NCBI GenBank assembly: GCA_054601695.1
Contig: BAAHQB010000099.1
Coordinates: 558,001-622,000 of the forward strand
DNA: 64,000 bases
Direction of reading: 5' to 3'
Source of the DNA: Amorphochlora amoebiformis
Lineage: Eukaryota > Cercozoa > Chlorarachniophyceae
Shown here piece after piece: positions 1-35,479 of the stretch (positions are counted from its first letter, which is position 1; every line of letters begins with the position of its first letter). A model generated the notes under the pieces. The model saw nothing but the letters and a program-made list of their open reading frames with translations, was not told the origin of the DNA and did no database searches. A program made the translations under genes and the position numbers.

Positions 1-20
1 AAAAGAATGATACGTAATAT

Positions 21-60
<40 letters not shown>

Positions 61-149
61 GATATATGTTTGTATGTATGTATATGTATATATAGATAGA
101 TACATAGATAGATAGATATATATTAACATATACATATACACATATATAT

Positions 150-186
<37 letters not shown>

Positions 187-233
187 TATTGTTTGTAAAG
201 TACATGTGTATAGTTTGTTACCCGTTAGAACGC

Positions 234-276
<43 letters not shown>

Positions 277-320
277 TAAATATATATTTACATTCATAGA
301 TATATAGGATAAGTATATAC

Positions 321-361
<41 letters not shown>

Positions 362-366
362 TTATA

Positions 367-450
<84 letters not shown>

Positions 451-605
451 CATACATGCATATATTCATATACATATATACATTTAATTATTGCACAAAG
501 TTGTAAAGATACATCTGAATAGCAATCTCGCCAAAAAAGAAATCCAACAAATCTATTGTACACAATTCGCTAATTTTTTTTTCTCAATTATCATTTCGGC
601 CATAG

Positions 606-750
606 TGAGGAAGAACTTGCAACCTCAGGACGTGTTCTGGTGAGTTTTAGCTAAAATACATAAAGGGGGGGTGGGGTTGAAAGAAAAAGAAAGAGAGGGG
701 GGGAGGAATATACAAAGATACATACTTATGGATATAAAAACATATGTGTG

Positions 751-789
<39 letters not shown>

Positions 790-1186
790 GTATGTATATA
801 TATATATATATATAGAGTGATAGTGAGATGCATGCGGACAGTGGAAAAATAGAGAGAGAGAGAGAAAGAGTGAGAGATAGAGAGTACACATAAATATGCA
901 TGTGTGTATGTATATGTATATATGTATGTATATATATGTATATGTACATATATATATATATATATTTAAATATGTATGTATATATATGTGTGTACATACT
1001 GTTATTATTATTGATCATATGACAACCTCGATTGCACCCTCAGATACGACCTCTATATATATATATGTATATGTATGGATATGTATATATATATATATAT
1101 GGATATTATTATATATATAGATATATATTTATAGATATATATATTTATATTATGTAAATATACACATGTACACATTTAAAAAATAG

Positions 1187-1224
<38 letters not shown>

Positions 1225-1938
1225 TATGTATACGTATATATATATATATATATATGTATACATAATTAACTTCACTAAATCGCCATCGAGATATATAAAT
1301 ATATAAATATCCCAGAGATAGAGAGATGTTGAGAGAAAAAGAGTATGGAGGGAAAGAAAACGAGAGAAAGAGAGAGAAAGAGAGAAAGTCACACATATTT
1401 TAGGCATATTTTTTAACTTATAACTTAAATAGGAGCTACGGCTGATGGTTCTGTTTAATCTGCTGCTGAGTGATAACTATATTGAACCCAAAAAATTGGT
1501 ATATAATATATATATATATGTATATATATATATATTATATATATATATATATATATATTCATATATATATATATATGTATATATACATATTTATATTTAT
1601 GCATACACATTTATATATATGTACACACATATTCTTAAATCCGTAAACAAGTTATGTATACATACGTGTGCATGTATAGTTTTATACGAATTTTTTTTCT
1701 AAAGTATAATATAGATATTGTATTATATATATATATATACATATATTTATATTCTTAAATCCGCATATGTGTATACATACGTGTTCATGTATAATATTGT
1801 ACGAAAACTTTTTCTAAAGTATAGTATATGTAAATATATATATATATATATATATATATTGCATATATATATTCTTAAATCCGTAAATAAGTAATGTACG
1901 TGTGCATGTATGATTTTGTACGAAAACTTTTTCTAAAG

Positions 1939-2019
<81 letters not shown>

Positions 2020-2194
2020 TAACCCATGATATATTAGGCTGACTTACGGCGGGTACAAGCAAGAGGGTAAACTTTTTCTTTTTTTCGGGAGAAACGAAAA
2101 AATCTTCAATTTTGAAGATCTAAACGATAACTAAATCCTAATATATGTATAATTGAGGTATAATATATGTATGTGTTATTATATATTTATATAT

Positions 2195-2225
<31 letters not shown>

Positions 2226-2411
2226 GTGTGTGTATGTGTACATATATATATATGTATATACTTGTATTATGTATGAGAGTTGGAAAATGTTCTTATTGAT
2301 TTATGATATGTGTTGAGATATATGCATAACATATATGTATGTATCTATCATATAACATATATACATATGTATATATGATATATAAATATATATATATATA
2401 TATAAAATGTG

Positions 2412-2454
<43 letters not shown>

Positions 2455-2457
2455 CAC

Positions 2458-2493
<36 letters not shown>

Positions 2494-2532
2494 GTAGACA
2501 TGTAAATATACTTATTTACACTTATATATATG

Positions 2533-2565
<33 letters not shown>

Positions 2566-2654
2566 ATAGGTTTGAGGTTTGCAAATCGTATAGATTTACG
2601 GTCATGTGTGGAGCTGCTTACGGGTATTCAACAATCATAATTCTCATATATCTA
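606..2654 (+). CDS. Fragments of a multi-exon gene of unknown function
   Basis: Four islands chain in phase on the plus strand: 606-639 (pyrimidine-rich acceptor ending CCATAG, donor GTGAGT; peptide EELATSGRVL), 1433-1498 (ELRLMVLFNLLLSDN then YIEPKKL, donor GTATAT), 2038-2066 (ADLRRVQAR, donor GTAAAC) and 2570-2654 (FEVCKSYRFTVMCGAAYG then a hydrophobic stretch, donor GTATGT). Phases are 2-to-0, 0-to-0, 0-to-2 and 1 nt to close. The helical leucine-rich stretch is loosely reminiscent of a PCI-type helical-repeat protein such as an eIF3 subunit, but this is a guess and I assign no family. No start or stop codon was located. The intron at 1499-2037 holds three degenerate copies of a ~120-bp unit. 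Confidence 0.4.
1631..1950. repeat. Three tandem ~120-bp units in an intron
   Basis: Segments beginning ATTCTTAAATCCG at about 1632, 1753 and 1872 each continue through a TACGTGTGCATGTAT-like core and end in TTTTTCTAAAGTATA, followed by (TA)n. Copies differ by several substitutions and small indels. They lie between the second and third exons of the plus-strand gene proposed here. Confidence 0.8.
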
Positions 2655-2829
2655 GTATGTGTATGCACTTGCATACGAGTGTACATGTATATCTTTTACA
2701 ACACATACATATACTTACCTTTGTGTTCAGATGTATATCATAAAATATATCTACACACATGCAAAGTATGACACTTGCGATATATCAAGCACGGGTAGGA
2801 TAGGATATAAACAGTCTTCTATATAACGC

Positions 2830-3524
2830 CATTTAAGCGACGACTTTTTTTTGGGGGTTTATGAGCATCTGAACTTACAAAAAGTCATTCTTCTCCCTGA
2901 TAAAAAAAAAAAATCCTATTTCCTCTTTGGTACTTGGTCCCTCTCCTTCCCTCACCCGAAAAAAAAAAAATAAGAAAAAAATCGCGCTTCCGTGGCAAAA
3001 CCTCTCGCTCGCGCAATTCCGCCCATACGTCCCCTAGCGTGTCTCCGCGGTCGTCCCCCCGCGCTAGCCAGCAGTCGTTTCGCTCCAAGCGATACTCGGC
3101 GACCGCAGCGCGTCTAGAGAGAGCTCACTCGCCGATTGGGTCGCCTGATAGAGCGAGGAGGAAAAAAGGGCCGGGCAGCCAGTGGCGCTCGCGGAGCGCG
3201 ACTAGGGCGAAGGCGGGCGGGAGACGATAGGCGTATGGGGATTCTCTTTTTTTTTTTTTCCTTTCCTTTTTGGCTGTCTTTTTTTGTTTTTTCGGGTTTA
3301 TGGAGGGCGGGATTACGTCTGTTGTGCGTGGGTACGTAGATATGTGGGTACGTATGTGTAAGTATATATATATATATATATATATCTATATATGCATACA
3401 CATAAATATATGTATAACTCCAATCTCTTTTCATATTTATTATGAATATATATATATATATATACATATATGTGCATATATGTACATATCTGAGTATCTG
3501 ATGTATATAGATCTGAATATGTTA

Positions 3525-3566
<42 letters not shown>

Positions 3567-3643
3567 TATTACTTTTAACTCCAATACAAATGCTAAATAC
3601 TGGCACATATACTATATACGTACGAATTTATACATATACAATA

Positions 3644-3682
<39 letters not shown>

Positions 3683-4560
3683 GGATCATTTCCAAACATA
3701 TAGAATAACACACACACAAACTCAAAACCACACAAACCAACAAAATCCAACCCAAAAAAAAAAAACAAAGCTAATCCCTTCCCCACCCCCCCCCTTTTTT
3801 TCCGGATTCAGCACAAACTGTCTAAGCAGAGCTGGATCTCTGTACGCTCGCTCCCAAACACACTCCAGACGCACCTCAAGACACAGCTCTCGGGATATAT
3901 TACCAAAATTAGACAAATCGAGTCTGAGCACAATGACTCACGACAACAGGCGTGCCACCACCTCCGTTTCCCCCCCTTTCTCCGCGCGGCCAAGCGGGAA
4001 GGGTAGGTTCGGGTTTCCGGGGGTGATTGGAGAGGAAACAAGGGTTAGAGGTTGGTGATGACCAATGCGTGATGTGAATATCAAGGTGTGTGTGTGTGTT
4101 TGTCTTGAGGGTCGGTTTTTTTGTTGTTTTTTTTTTTTTTTTAAAATTCGTTCTTTATCGGGCATCCACTGGGGGAGGAGGGGGCAGGGGATTCGATTGT
4201 ATATTTGTTTATGTATTTGCAGATATGTGTTTATGTATATATATTATACATATATATATATTATTTGTATTACAAATTATACACATATACATTTCTATCC
4301 ACATATGTATTATATATTGATACATCCACATACATATACACGGGATACAACATACACATTCGTTCCCCCGATGATTTTTGGTTTTTCGCTCCTTTTTTTT
4401 TTTTTTCGTTTCAACTTTTTCGCACTGGTGCTCCAAAGAAAAGTTTGTTTCGTTTTGCGAAGAAATTGGGAAGGAGGGGAGGTATTCTGCAGTGGGGCTA
4501 GAGGGGGAGGGTTTCCATTGGGTGTTAACCAGAAATGAATCTAGGAAATTAAGCGGGAGT
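2830..4560. other. GC-richer, non-TA block with homopolymers and undecided coding potential
   Basis: This block breaks the TA background. The plus frame 2934-3230 reads as an Arg/Ser/Pro-rich low-complexity peptide (SPSVSPRSSPRASQQ region) ending at a TAG, resembling an RS-type tail. The plus frame 3681-4058 is also open and Ser/Thr/Arg-rich behind a pyrimidine tract ending TTCAG near 3810. The opposite strand is open over much of the same DNA, and no family motif is visible. Poly-A/T runs of 10-15 bases and GT/CA tracts are frequent. It may contain a terminal exon, a promoter with 5' UTR, or neither. Confidence 0.4.
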
Positions 4561-4569
4561 TAATAGTCA

Positions 4570-5500
4570 GTATCTCTAGCATCCAGAGCACTAGAAATAA
4601 GTATAGCTGTAGTATAGTATATCTAGAATATAGGGCGTTGACTCGCCGTTAAGTATGGTATAGTTTGAGTATCAGTATCATGAGCTTGTACTAGTTGTAA
4701 TGCCTAGAGAGTATTGCATGCATGTGTTGCGAATTTGGATAAAAAAGCATGAATATATTTTCTAGATGTCGTACTCTCTGCTAGACTAGCAGAGTCTCGT
4801 AGCTGAGCCTATATGGCATCCTAGGCATCTAGGGCATGTCACAATGATCAACTCGTTCCTAGCGTTCTAGTCCTGTGGTAGTCAAAAAGTCTAGAAGTTC
4901 GTCATTCTCGGATTCTAGATATATCCTAGATCTAGTACTCTAGGTACTGGATATATCCTAGAACGGATATCTCCATTATCTAGATTATCTAGTATATGTG
5001 TACGTACGTACGTACCTAAGCCAAGCTGAGATTCTAGAGACTAGCTAGACTGGTGAGATTACCCTGTAGACACTACGTATACCTAGATACGTCTTGTACC
5101 TAGAGTACGTACGTATGTATACATGTGTTGACAGTAGGTTCTAGTAGACTCATGACGAGCCCAGACTCTAGAGACCACCGCGGTGAACTGCAGCGGATCA
5201 TACTAGTCATAGTTTATGTTCACAAAACTGATTCAAATTTTCCGTGAGTATACGTACGTATATCATCAGTTAGTACTTCTAGAAAATTGCACTAACAACA
5301 TTCATTCATGTAGTTGCAATATGATTGTTTACGTACATCATGTACGTAAACGTAAGCGCAAGTGACTTCTATGGTTACTAGAGCTACATGCATCATGCGC
5401 ATATAGTGCGTACATCTATATGATGCGTATTTCATTTTTAATCTAGGTAATATTGTGCGTGATTCACTACCAATCTAGCAAATACGTAGCATTTGGATTG
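4570..5500. other. CTAG-rich unique spacer
   Basis: This ~0.9-kb stretch has no (TA)n tract and no convincing exon on either strand. The palindrome CTAG occurs roughly every 20-30 bases over its first 650 bases (forms such as TCTAGA, CCTAGA, ACTAGT). Random sequence would give about one per 256. Two similar spacers occur at 34.6-35.4 kb and 45.1-45.6 kb, all between genes. Confidence 0.75.
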
Positions 5501-5621
5501 CAAAGTACATGCAATACGTATCTTTCAACTTGAACGGTACGGATACCGTGTAACAACATACTATATACATATACATATGTATATATATATTGTATATATG
5601 CAATATATGTATGTGTGTATA

Positions 5622-5667
<46 letters not shown>

Positions 5668-5979
5668 ATATATATATATACATATATATATATGTATGTA
5701 TATTTGTATGTTTGTAGTGATCTCAAGAGTATTATCATATAGACGTAGTGTACGCAGTAAATATACAATGATAATGAAACTTGGTAACCACAGTATATGG
5801 CAATAACATACAACATCAATGCTTTGCACACAACACATGCATGTAGACACGAAATATTCAATATTTCAGAAAGATCTATTCGCACACACGCGGTACATGA
5901 ACAAGATAAGGTAACTAATACTATCTGAACCACAAAAAAAGTTCACTTTTTCTCCTAGAATTCGGTAGCAAAGCTCAGA

Positions 5980-6207
5980 TCAGCTGCAGTGTAACTCGGA
6001 GATTGGCAGCAATGAGTAAGAGGTTTCTTCTTCCCATTCTACCACTGCAGACATCGGATTATTCCTCTTACGTGGTTTCATTGTATCGCTCACGTCAGGA
6101 CTCAGCTCTGTGTTTATAATGTGTACGTACACATTGCTATATATATTTACACATACATATATATATATATGTATATATGTATGTGTGTGTATGAATATTA
6201 AATATAT

Positions 6208-6257
<50 letters not shown>

Positions 6258-6614
6258 TGTATATACATGTATGCATATAAATGTGTGTGTGTATACATGT
6301 ACACATATACACATACATATCCGTAGTTATAGATACATGTATATATTTACATAAACATATCTATCATAGCATCTACATAAATATACGTATACATGTATAT
6401 ATATATATATATGTAAAACACATATGTATATATATATTATATATATATATACTAATATGCATACTGCTCAATATATATATATATATAAATATAATACATA
6501 TATGTATATATATATAGAGATATATCTATATGTATGTATTATGTGTAAATATTATTGATATGTACCTAATATCGTTCCCCTGTGTCCGTTGAAGCTAATT
6601 TTGGTGCCAGCCTT

Positions 6615-6648
<34 letters not shown>

Positions 6649-6662
6649 CATACGTATATTTG

Positions 6663-6715
<53 letters not shown>

Positions 6716-6944
6716 TGTAATGTGTTCCGTATGTGAGTCTTGATACCAATTTTGGTTACTCTTCGTACTAGCGATATGCATATGTATATGTATATATATG
6801 TGTGTACATATGTATATATATGTGTATGTATGTATAAGTATATATATATATGTATGTATATGTACATGTAAATGTATGTATATATGCATATAAAGATAAA
6901 GATGTATGTAGCATATATATATATGATATATATGTATATACATA

Positions 6945-6978
<34 letters not shown>

Positions 6979-7061
6979 CATATATATATGTATTTATAAT
7001 GTACATACAATTACATATATTATGTACATATATATATATATATACATATATTATATACATA

Positions 7062-7118
<57 letters not shown>

Positions 7119-7261
7119 GACAGTCGGTTCCATGGCCAAGGATTTTCGACTTGTGCAAAATTTCTGATTATGTTGATATAAATACCTACATACACGTATG
7201 CATTCATGTACACACACAGGCATATACATATATATATACATATATATATATAATATATGTA

Positions 7262-7307
<46 letters not shown>

Positions 7308-7634
7308 GCGGTGTAGTTGTTGAAATCCTTTGTGAACTATTCGAGTCCATTAGATTATCACCAACGATTATCTATCACAACGGAACTTTCTCGATATTAA
7401 ATGCTTCTTATCGTTCCTCCGGAACCCATAGGTTCTGGGGACAATTGTGTTCCGACGATTATTGCTTCCTTATGACGCTCTATATAAATCAGTCGAAATA
7501 CCGCCTATCCATCCGTAGTTAATATGTTAACAATACATATAAATGTATATATATATATATACATATATAATATGTTTATACATATATATATGTATGTATA
7601 AGAACATATATTATACAAATACATATTTTGATAT

Positions 7635-7686
<52 letters not shown>

Positions 7687-7851
7687 CATACATATATGTA
7701 TGAATATATATATTATACATATACTTATTTTGATATATTGAATAGTTTTTATGAACCTTTTCATTACTGATACATTTTACATATTCGTATATAAAAATCA
7801 ATGTATGCAATCCGTGTGAATATATATAGTTCTTTATCTATCAAGTATACA

Positions 7852-7902
<51 letters not shown>

Positions 7903-8027
7903 AAAATATATTATACATTGATATAAAAGTATGTATACAATATTTGAATATATTATGCATTAAAACCCATATCCTCGGCGTCTCTCAGGCGGCTCAGCAT
8001 AAACTCCTCGTATCTAATGGATACATA

Positions 8028-8083
<56 letters not shown>

Positions 8084-8421
8084 TATCATTAGGGTTTAGA
8101 CATTGAAGTTTGGGTGAGGGTTAGGGTTAGCGTGTTAGGGTTAAAAGTCAGGGTTAGGGTTAGCGTATTAGGGTTAAGAGTCAGGGTTAGCTAGGCTTAT
8201 ATATATATATATATAATATATATATAATTATTACATAATGGTAGGGTTAGGGTTAGGGTTAGGGTTAGGGTTAACATTAGGGCTAGGGTTAAATCGATAT
8301 TAAGTATAGTATAGTTTTCATTGATACATGTTACGTGGTAAACAAATTCATTTACAATATATTATATATACGTGTATACACATACACATACATAGTATAC
8401 ATACATATACACATATATAGT

Positions 8422-8458
<37 letters not shown>

Positions 8459-9824
8459 TACATATATATACATACATACGCACATATATGCATTTTTGCA
8501 AAGTTAGGTATTGTAAACATATGTACACATATATATATATATGTATGTGTGTATGCATACTTATATACATATATATATATATATACATATATGTATATTC
8601 ATACATATACATAACGCATACACTAATAACATTACCCCGTAGAATGCATATCACTGGTCTGAACATCAGATCCGTAATTTCTGAAAATTAAGATTCCAAA
8701 CAAATCTCTACTCAAACTATCTCCCTCTCAATCTGATACATCTTAAGACCTTCCCTCTCGCATATCTTACTTAAAACCGTGTTTTCTCGCGTATCTCTGA
8801 CTCTCGCTATCACTATATATCGACTATATTGAAGTACCTTTCTCTCCATAATACGCTTCGCCAACTTACGAATCACGATGTTTAACGCCCCCTTTTCTTC
8901 TCTCACTCTCTTTTCTCTCTTTCTCTCCCCCCTTTTTTTTTCTCTCTCTCTCCCGCTCTCCCTCTCTCTCTCTCTCATATTTCTCTCTCTCCCTCTTTCC
9001 TCTCTCCCCTCCCCTCTTTCCTCTCTCATCTCCTTTCTTTCTTTCCTATCCCGGTAGAGATTAGAACTTGTGTTTGTAGGTTTTCTCTTTTGTGTCTCTC
9101 TCTGTAGGGATTACAGCTTATTCATAAGTGTTACTCCCTAGATTTGTCTCTCTCCTTTTCGAGATTTCAGCTAATGGTAAGTATCCCTGTGTGATCGCGT
9201 CTCTATCTCGGTGAGAGAGAGAGCGATTGACCTTAATTGTACAGCTAGTGGGGGCTCTAAAACGTAGCTCTTGGGGTCCACAACCACCTCTTCTACCTGT
9301 GTGGTTTGTATGTTACACACACATTATGTATATATTCTACGTACACATACAGTATATTCACATAGAGTGGTTTTAAATCCTCTAAATTGTATATTATAAT
9401 ATATATATGTATATTATAATATATATATTTATACATATATATATATATATATTTAATAAAAAACGTACAAAAATAAATTTGCACATTTAAATATATATGC
9501 GTATTTTAATAATAAATAAAGTAATATGAAAAATATATTATCACCTTATTTGGATTGATATGCAAAGGTGGACGTGCGCCCGGTGCAGAATTTAATTTTT
9601 CGGTTGCAACGTAACTTGTCATATGCGTATCCACCTATTATTATCAATGTCATACATATCATGTACCAAAAACAAATCTGATTTATGTATGTATATATAT
9701 ATATATATATATATGCATGTATATGTAAATATATATATGCAATTATATATACATATGTATGGTCATACATATATGGAAAAAAGAAATATATAAATGTATA
9801 TTATATGTATATACATATATACAT

Positions 9825-9872
<48 letters not shown>

Positions 9873-10116
9873 GTATATGATATGTTTAAATACATATATT
9901 ATATATATATATATATATGTATATATTTATATATATATACATACTTGTATATATAATATACATATATAAATATATATATATATATCATGATATATATATA
10001 TATATATATTGTATACATATTTACATATATACATATATATATATTATATATCATGATATATATATATATATATATATACATATAGTGTATACATATATAC
10101 ATATATATATATATTG

Positions 10117-10158
<42 letters not shown>

Positions 10159-10197
10159 CATGTATATATATATATATATATATAGTATATAATTCAC

Positions 10198-10240
<43 letters not shown>

Positions 10241-10283
10241 TTTACGTATATAATTTAAATGGATTCCAAACGTATATATTTAC

Positions 10284-10321
<38 letters not shown>

Positions 10322-10385
10322 TCATTTATATACGTATGTATGTATACATATACCAATTTGTGTGCATAGAAGTATACTAACGTGT

Positions 10386-10429
<44 letters not shown>

Positions 10430-10434
10430 GTATG

Positions 10435-10474
<40 letters not shown>

Positions 10475-10801
10475 TGTATATACATTATATACATTACGTG
10501 TGTGTATATATGTGTATGTATGTGTGTATAAGAATGTATACATATGTAATATATATATGTATATATATATACATTATACCTGGAACGATAAAGGTATTGT
10601 CACCTCCAACAATCGACCAGCAGCTGGGAATTATATGTATGTATATATGTGTATACATATATATAATTTGTTACATTGTGATCATATAACCGAGATATAA
10701 CCTATGATCATACAAGTATCACATACATGTGTATATATAAATATACATATATATATATATATAATATATTTATAAATATATATTATATACATATGTATAC
10801 T

Positions 10802-10832
<31 letters not shown>

Positions 10833-10869
10833 GTGATATATAATATATATACATATATATAATATATAT

Positions 10870-10900
<31 letters not shown>

Positions 10901-11088
10901 CATACATATATATATATACGTATATATGTGTGTGTATCGCATATATTTCTAAAGATATTCTCGACATTCACACACACACACATATATATATACTGTCATA
11001 TATATATATATACCTTGAGTATTAAGCATATATGCCACCGTAGTTCTAGTGTCACTATTAGCAAATTGTACACCCTTTCCTACAAATC
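5980..11088 (-). CDS. Unrecognised soluble protein, eleven exons, 3' end complete
   Basis: Eleven minus-strand exons join without a phase error: 11014-11088, 10580-10623, 9545-9634, 9362-9379, 9232-9296, 8636-8680, 7967-8013, 7426-7479, 7117-7163, 6566-6611 and 5980-6107 (stop TGA). They give about 218 residues. Peptides along it include [68 protein letters not shown] and [19 protein letters not shown]. The composition is ordinary for a globular, acidic protein, with no membrane segment. I do not recognise the family. The shortest exon is 18 nt and the acceptor for 9362-9379 is not the only possible AG. The first exon and start codon are missing, because the first listed exon begins in mid-codon. 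Upstream lies a 0.6-kb GA-rich minisatellite. Introns are (TA)n plus a TTAGGG block (8.1-8.29 kb) and a CT/GA tract (8.9-9.03 kb). Confidence 0.65.
8098..8295 (+). repeat. Interstitial TTAGGG block
   Basis: Runs of GGGTTA/TTAGGG, perfect for about five units at 8242-8271 and degenerate around them, sit in the intron between the 8636-8680 and 7967-8013 exons of the minus-strand gene. Flanking DNA is (TA)n on both sides, so this is not a chromosome end. Confidence 0.9.
8880..9035. repeat. CT/GA-rich low-complexity tract
   Basis: The plus strand is almost pure pyrimidine (TCTCTC, CCCTCTTTCC). On the minus strand it produces a 105-codon Arg/Glu-rich open frame (8712-9029) that I treat as an artefact of composition, because real exons of the spanning gene lie on either side in phase without it. 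Confidence 0.8.
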
Positions 11089-11161
11089 CTATTCACATAT
11101 ACTACGTATACCACATATATCTATGATATTATATATATATATATATATATATATGTATACA

Positions 11162-11211
<50 letters not shown>

Positions 11212-11354
11212 GAAATATTATTATTTATGTACGTACATATTAATATGTATAAAAATGTATGTAAAAATAATGTATGTATATATTCGCATATATTCATATA
11301 TATTTACGCCCCTATATATAAATATATATAATATAAGTATATAATATCTAACAT

Positions 11355-11935
11355 ATGGAGGGATGAACAAATAGAGAAAAAAAAATAGAGAGGACAAATA
11401 GAGAGGATAAAGAGAGAGAACAGCTAGAGAGAACAAATGGAGAGAAGGATGAGAAATATAGAAGGGGAGAGAGAAATATAAAAAAGAGAAGGATATAAGA
11501 TAAGAGAGGGAAGGATGAAGAAATAGAGAGAGAGAGAAAAAAAAATAGAGAGGACAAATAGAGAGGATAAAGAGAGAGAACAGCTAGAGAGAACAAATAG
11601 AGAGAAGGATGAGAAATAGAGAGAAGGATGAAAAATAGAGAGGAGGATGAGAAATAGAGAGAAGGATGAGAAATAGAGAGAAGGATGAGAAATTGAGAGA
11701 AGGATGAGAAATAGAGAGAAGGATGAGAAATAGAGAGAAGGATGAGAAATAGAGAGAAGGATGAGAAATTGAGAGAAGGATGAGAAATAGAGAAGGATGA
11801 GAAATAGAGAGAAGGATGAGAAATTGAGAGAAGGATGGAAGAGATTGAGGGTGAGAACGATAAAGAGACATAGATAAGAAAGAGAGAGAAAACTGAGAGA
11901 ATATTTGAGAGTGTGATGTGATGTAAAGGAGAGAG
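11355..11935. repeat. GA-rich minisatellite (AGGATGAGAAATAGAGAGA unit)
   Basis: A 19-bp unit (GAGAAATAGAGAGAAGGAT, with TTGAG variants) repeats about a dozen times between 11605 and 11840. It is flanked by looser GA repeats, including a 60-bp segment that appears twice (about 11378-11440 and 11538-11600). Open frames through it on the minus strand encode Ser/Leu/Phe runs and are not genes. Confidence 0.9.
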
Positions 11936-12104
11936 TCATTCTTGTTGGTTTTCTCAATCTTTCTCTCTACCATTCTTTTGTCTCTCTACATAATTATGTA
12001 AATACTAATACAGACATATATAGATATATACATCTTATACATATATATATATATATGCATATGTATATATATGCATACATATATGTATGTATGTGTGTAT
12101 ATAT

Positions 12105-12149
<45 letters not shown>

Positions 12150-12200
12150 TCTGTAACTATAAATATATATATATATATATATATATAAATATAAACATAT

Positions 12201-12273
<73 letters not shown>

Positions 12274-12341
12274 GCATCTACACATATATATATTTAGATA
12301 TATATCATATATATATATATATGTGTGTGTGTATTTATATA

Positions 12342-12387
<46 letters not shown>

Positions 12388-12388
<1 letters not shown>

Positions 12389-12690
12389 GTATATGTAACA
12401 ATCGTACAGCTTACGGTACACACACACATACGATATATGCAAAAATACATTGCATTACTAGCGCAGTGGTATGACACATTTTTGTGTCAATATCTTTTTA
12501 AACTCACATTTGAGTCATATCACTTGGATTATATATATATGCGTATATGTAACAATCGTACAGCTTACGGTTCACACACACATACGATATATCTAAAAAC
12601 ACATTGCATTACTAGCGCAGTGGTATAACACATTTTTGTGTCAATATCTTTTTAAACTCACATTTGAGTCATATCACTTGGATTATCATG
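12388..12690. repeat. Tandem pair of ~150-bp units
   Basis: Two copies that start CGTATATGTAACAATCGTAC (12387 and 12542) and end near CACTTGGATTAT differ at only a few positions. They lie just downstream of the stop codon of the glycosyltransferase gene. Confidence 0.9.
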
Positions 12691-12693
12691 ACG

Positions 12694-12840
12694 CTAAGGT
12701 GACTAAGCAGTGTGACACGTGACCATCAACTTCATGTCATCATCACGTGCGGTCACACGCTAACTTAAGGTGATTAAGCAGTGTGACACGTGACCATCAA
12801 CTTCATGTCATCATCACGTGCGGTCACACGCTAACATAAG
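12694..12840. repeat. Tandem pair of ~72-bp units carrying CACGTG
   Basis: Two near-identical units each contain GTGACACGTGACC and CATCACGTGCGGTCACACG. Similar CACGTG and GGTCACACG text recurs at 38.25 kb and the CACGTG core at 31.8-32.7 kb, so the unit may belong to a dispersed family. Confidence 0.85.
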
Positions 12841-12884
12841 CTCTGAGATGTTAAGTATTCTCTGTTAATTAGCTGTCGGTCTAG

Positions 12885-20069
<7,185 letters not shown>

Positions 20070-20298
20070 CCTCGTCAAACGAGCCGGATATTGAAAGTAA
20101 GATATGTAGATATTAGAGCACAAAATAGCAATATATCCAATTTAGATTACTTCGTTTATAGTTTGTACAATATATACATAATAAAATATGAATATCATTA
20201 TATATCACATCTGATATAATAATGCAAAGTTAACCTCTAAGACCTGGATATGTGACTCAGGCGGCTTAATGTGTGACTTCACGTAGTATCATATATCC
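20070..20298. promoter_or_regulatory. Putative bidirectional promoter between divergent genes
   Basis: The proposed start codons of the minus-strand glycosyltransferase (20069) and the plus-strand EamA transporter (20299) are only ~230 bases apart, head to head. The interval is AT-rich but has no long (TA)n tract, unlike almost every other non-coding interval here. The transporter start is the less certain of the two. Confidence 0.45.
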
Positions 20299-34592
<14,294 letters not shown>

Positions 34593-34599
34593 GTTGAAA

Positions 34600-35460
34600 C
34601 ATCATGATCAACACACGAGTATCAAGCCACTTGATCTAGGTCATACAGCCTCAACAAATACCAAAGATGTCTCGGATAGTGTAGGAAGTCGAACGGTTAG
34701 CATCATGCCACAGTGTGCTGATTCTACTACAGAACCAGTGACAACCGTGTAACTTAGCTTAGAGGCGGTTTTGTATATCGTTTAATTTTTATCGATAATT
34801 AGAACGATGTCTAGAATATAGATTCTGGTACATGACATCAAATTAATTTGGCTAAGTTCTTACTGTATGATTATCTAGTTCTCACCTATATGATCCTAGA
34901 AAGTGATGTTATCTAGTTATTACCACTAACTCAAGTAATTTCATCAAAGGCTGGTATCCAAGTGGCTGTAGCTAGTGTAACATTGACACAATGCTTACGC
35001 TCTCAATTATTATATAACCTGTATAACTACTGCTGGACTGCGGAATCCAGTGCTGAATACCAACGGTTCTAGGACTGGTAGAATACCCTTACTAGTAAAC
35101 ACTAGAAACAGTCAATTGCCTCTGGCGGTCTAGGCGGTGGTCGATCTTACTCGAAATTTACATGATGCTAGATGTACATTAGACATCTAGACATAGCTGC
35201 GGGACAGTTAGGCAGGCCAGGTCGGAGTCTCTGAAGTCTGCTCGTGACTGTATATATTTCAGATATTGTAGCGGGTTGTGATTTCTAGAATGTTTCGATC
35301 GAATTTTCAATCAAAACCGAATTATTATTATTCGAAGGCCACATAGTCTACATAGTGCACGGTTTCCGTATTATCTAGATGGTATCCGTCAGGTCATTCG
35401 GGAGGCCTTTGCGTAGAGCCTTGGGTCTAATTAGGGTTACGTAATACATTCAGTCACATT
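34600..35460. other. CTAG-rich spacer between convergent genes
   Basis: This non-TA unique DNA separates the EamA stop codon (34592) from the end of the zinc-finger gene. CTAG occurs about fifteen times (TCTAGAATAT, ATCTAGTT, CCTAGAAAG and others). No open frame with protein-like content was seen. It should contain the 3' UTRs and polyadenylation signals of both convergent genes, but I cannot place them. Confidence 0.7.
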
Positions 35461-35479
35461 TTGACATGCATATTATATT

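Noticed and set aside
8712-9029. 105-codon Arg/Glu-rich minus-strand frame
   Set aside because: Its first half is a GA repeat, and the exons of the spanning gene on each side (9232-9296 and 8636-8680) join in phase without it.
11424-11973. 177- and 129-codon Ser/Leu/Phe-rich minus-strand frames
   Set aside because: They run through the GA minisatellite in several frames at once; the length comes from the repeat.
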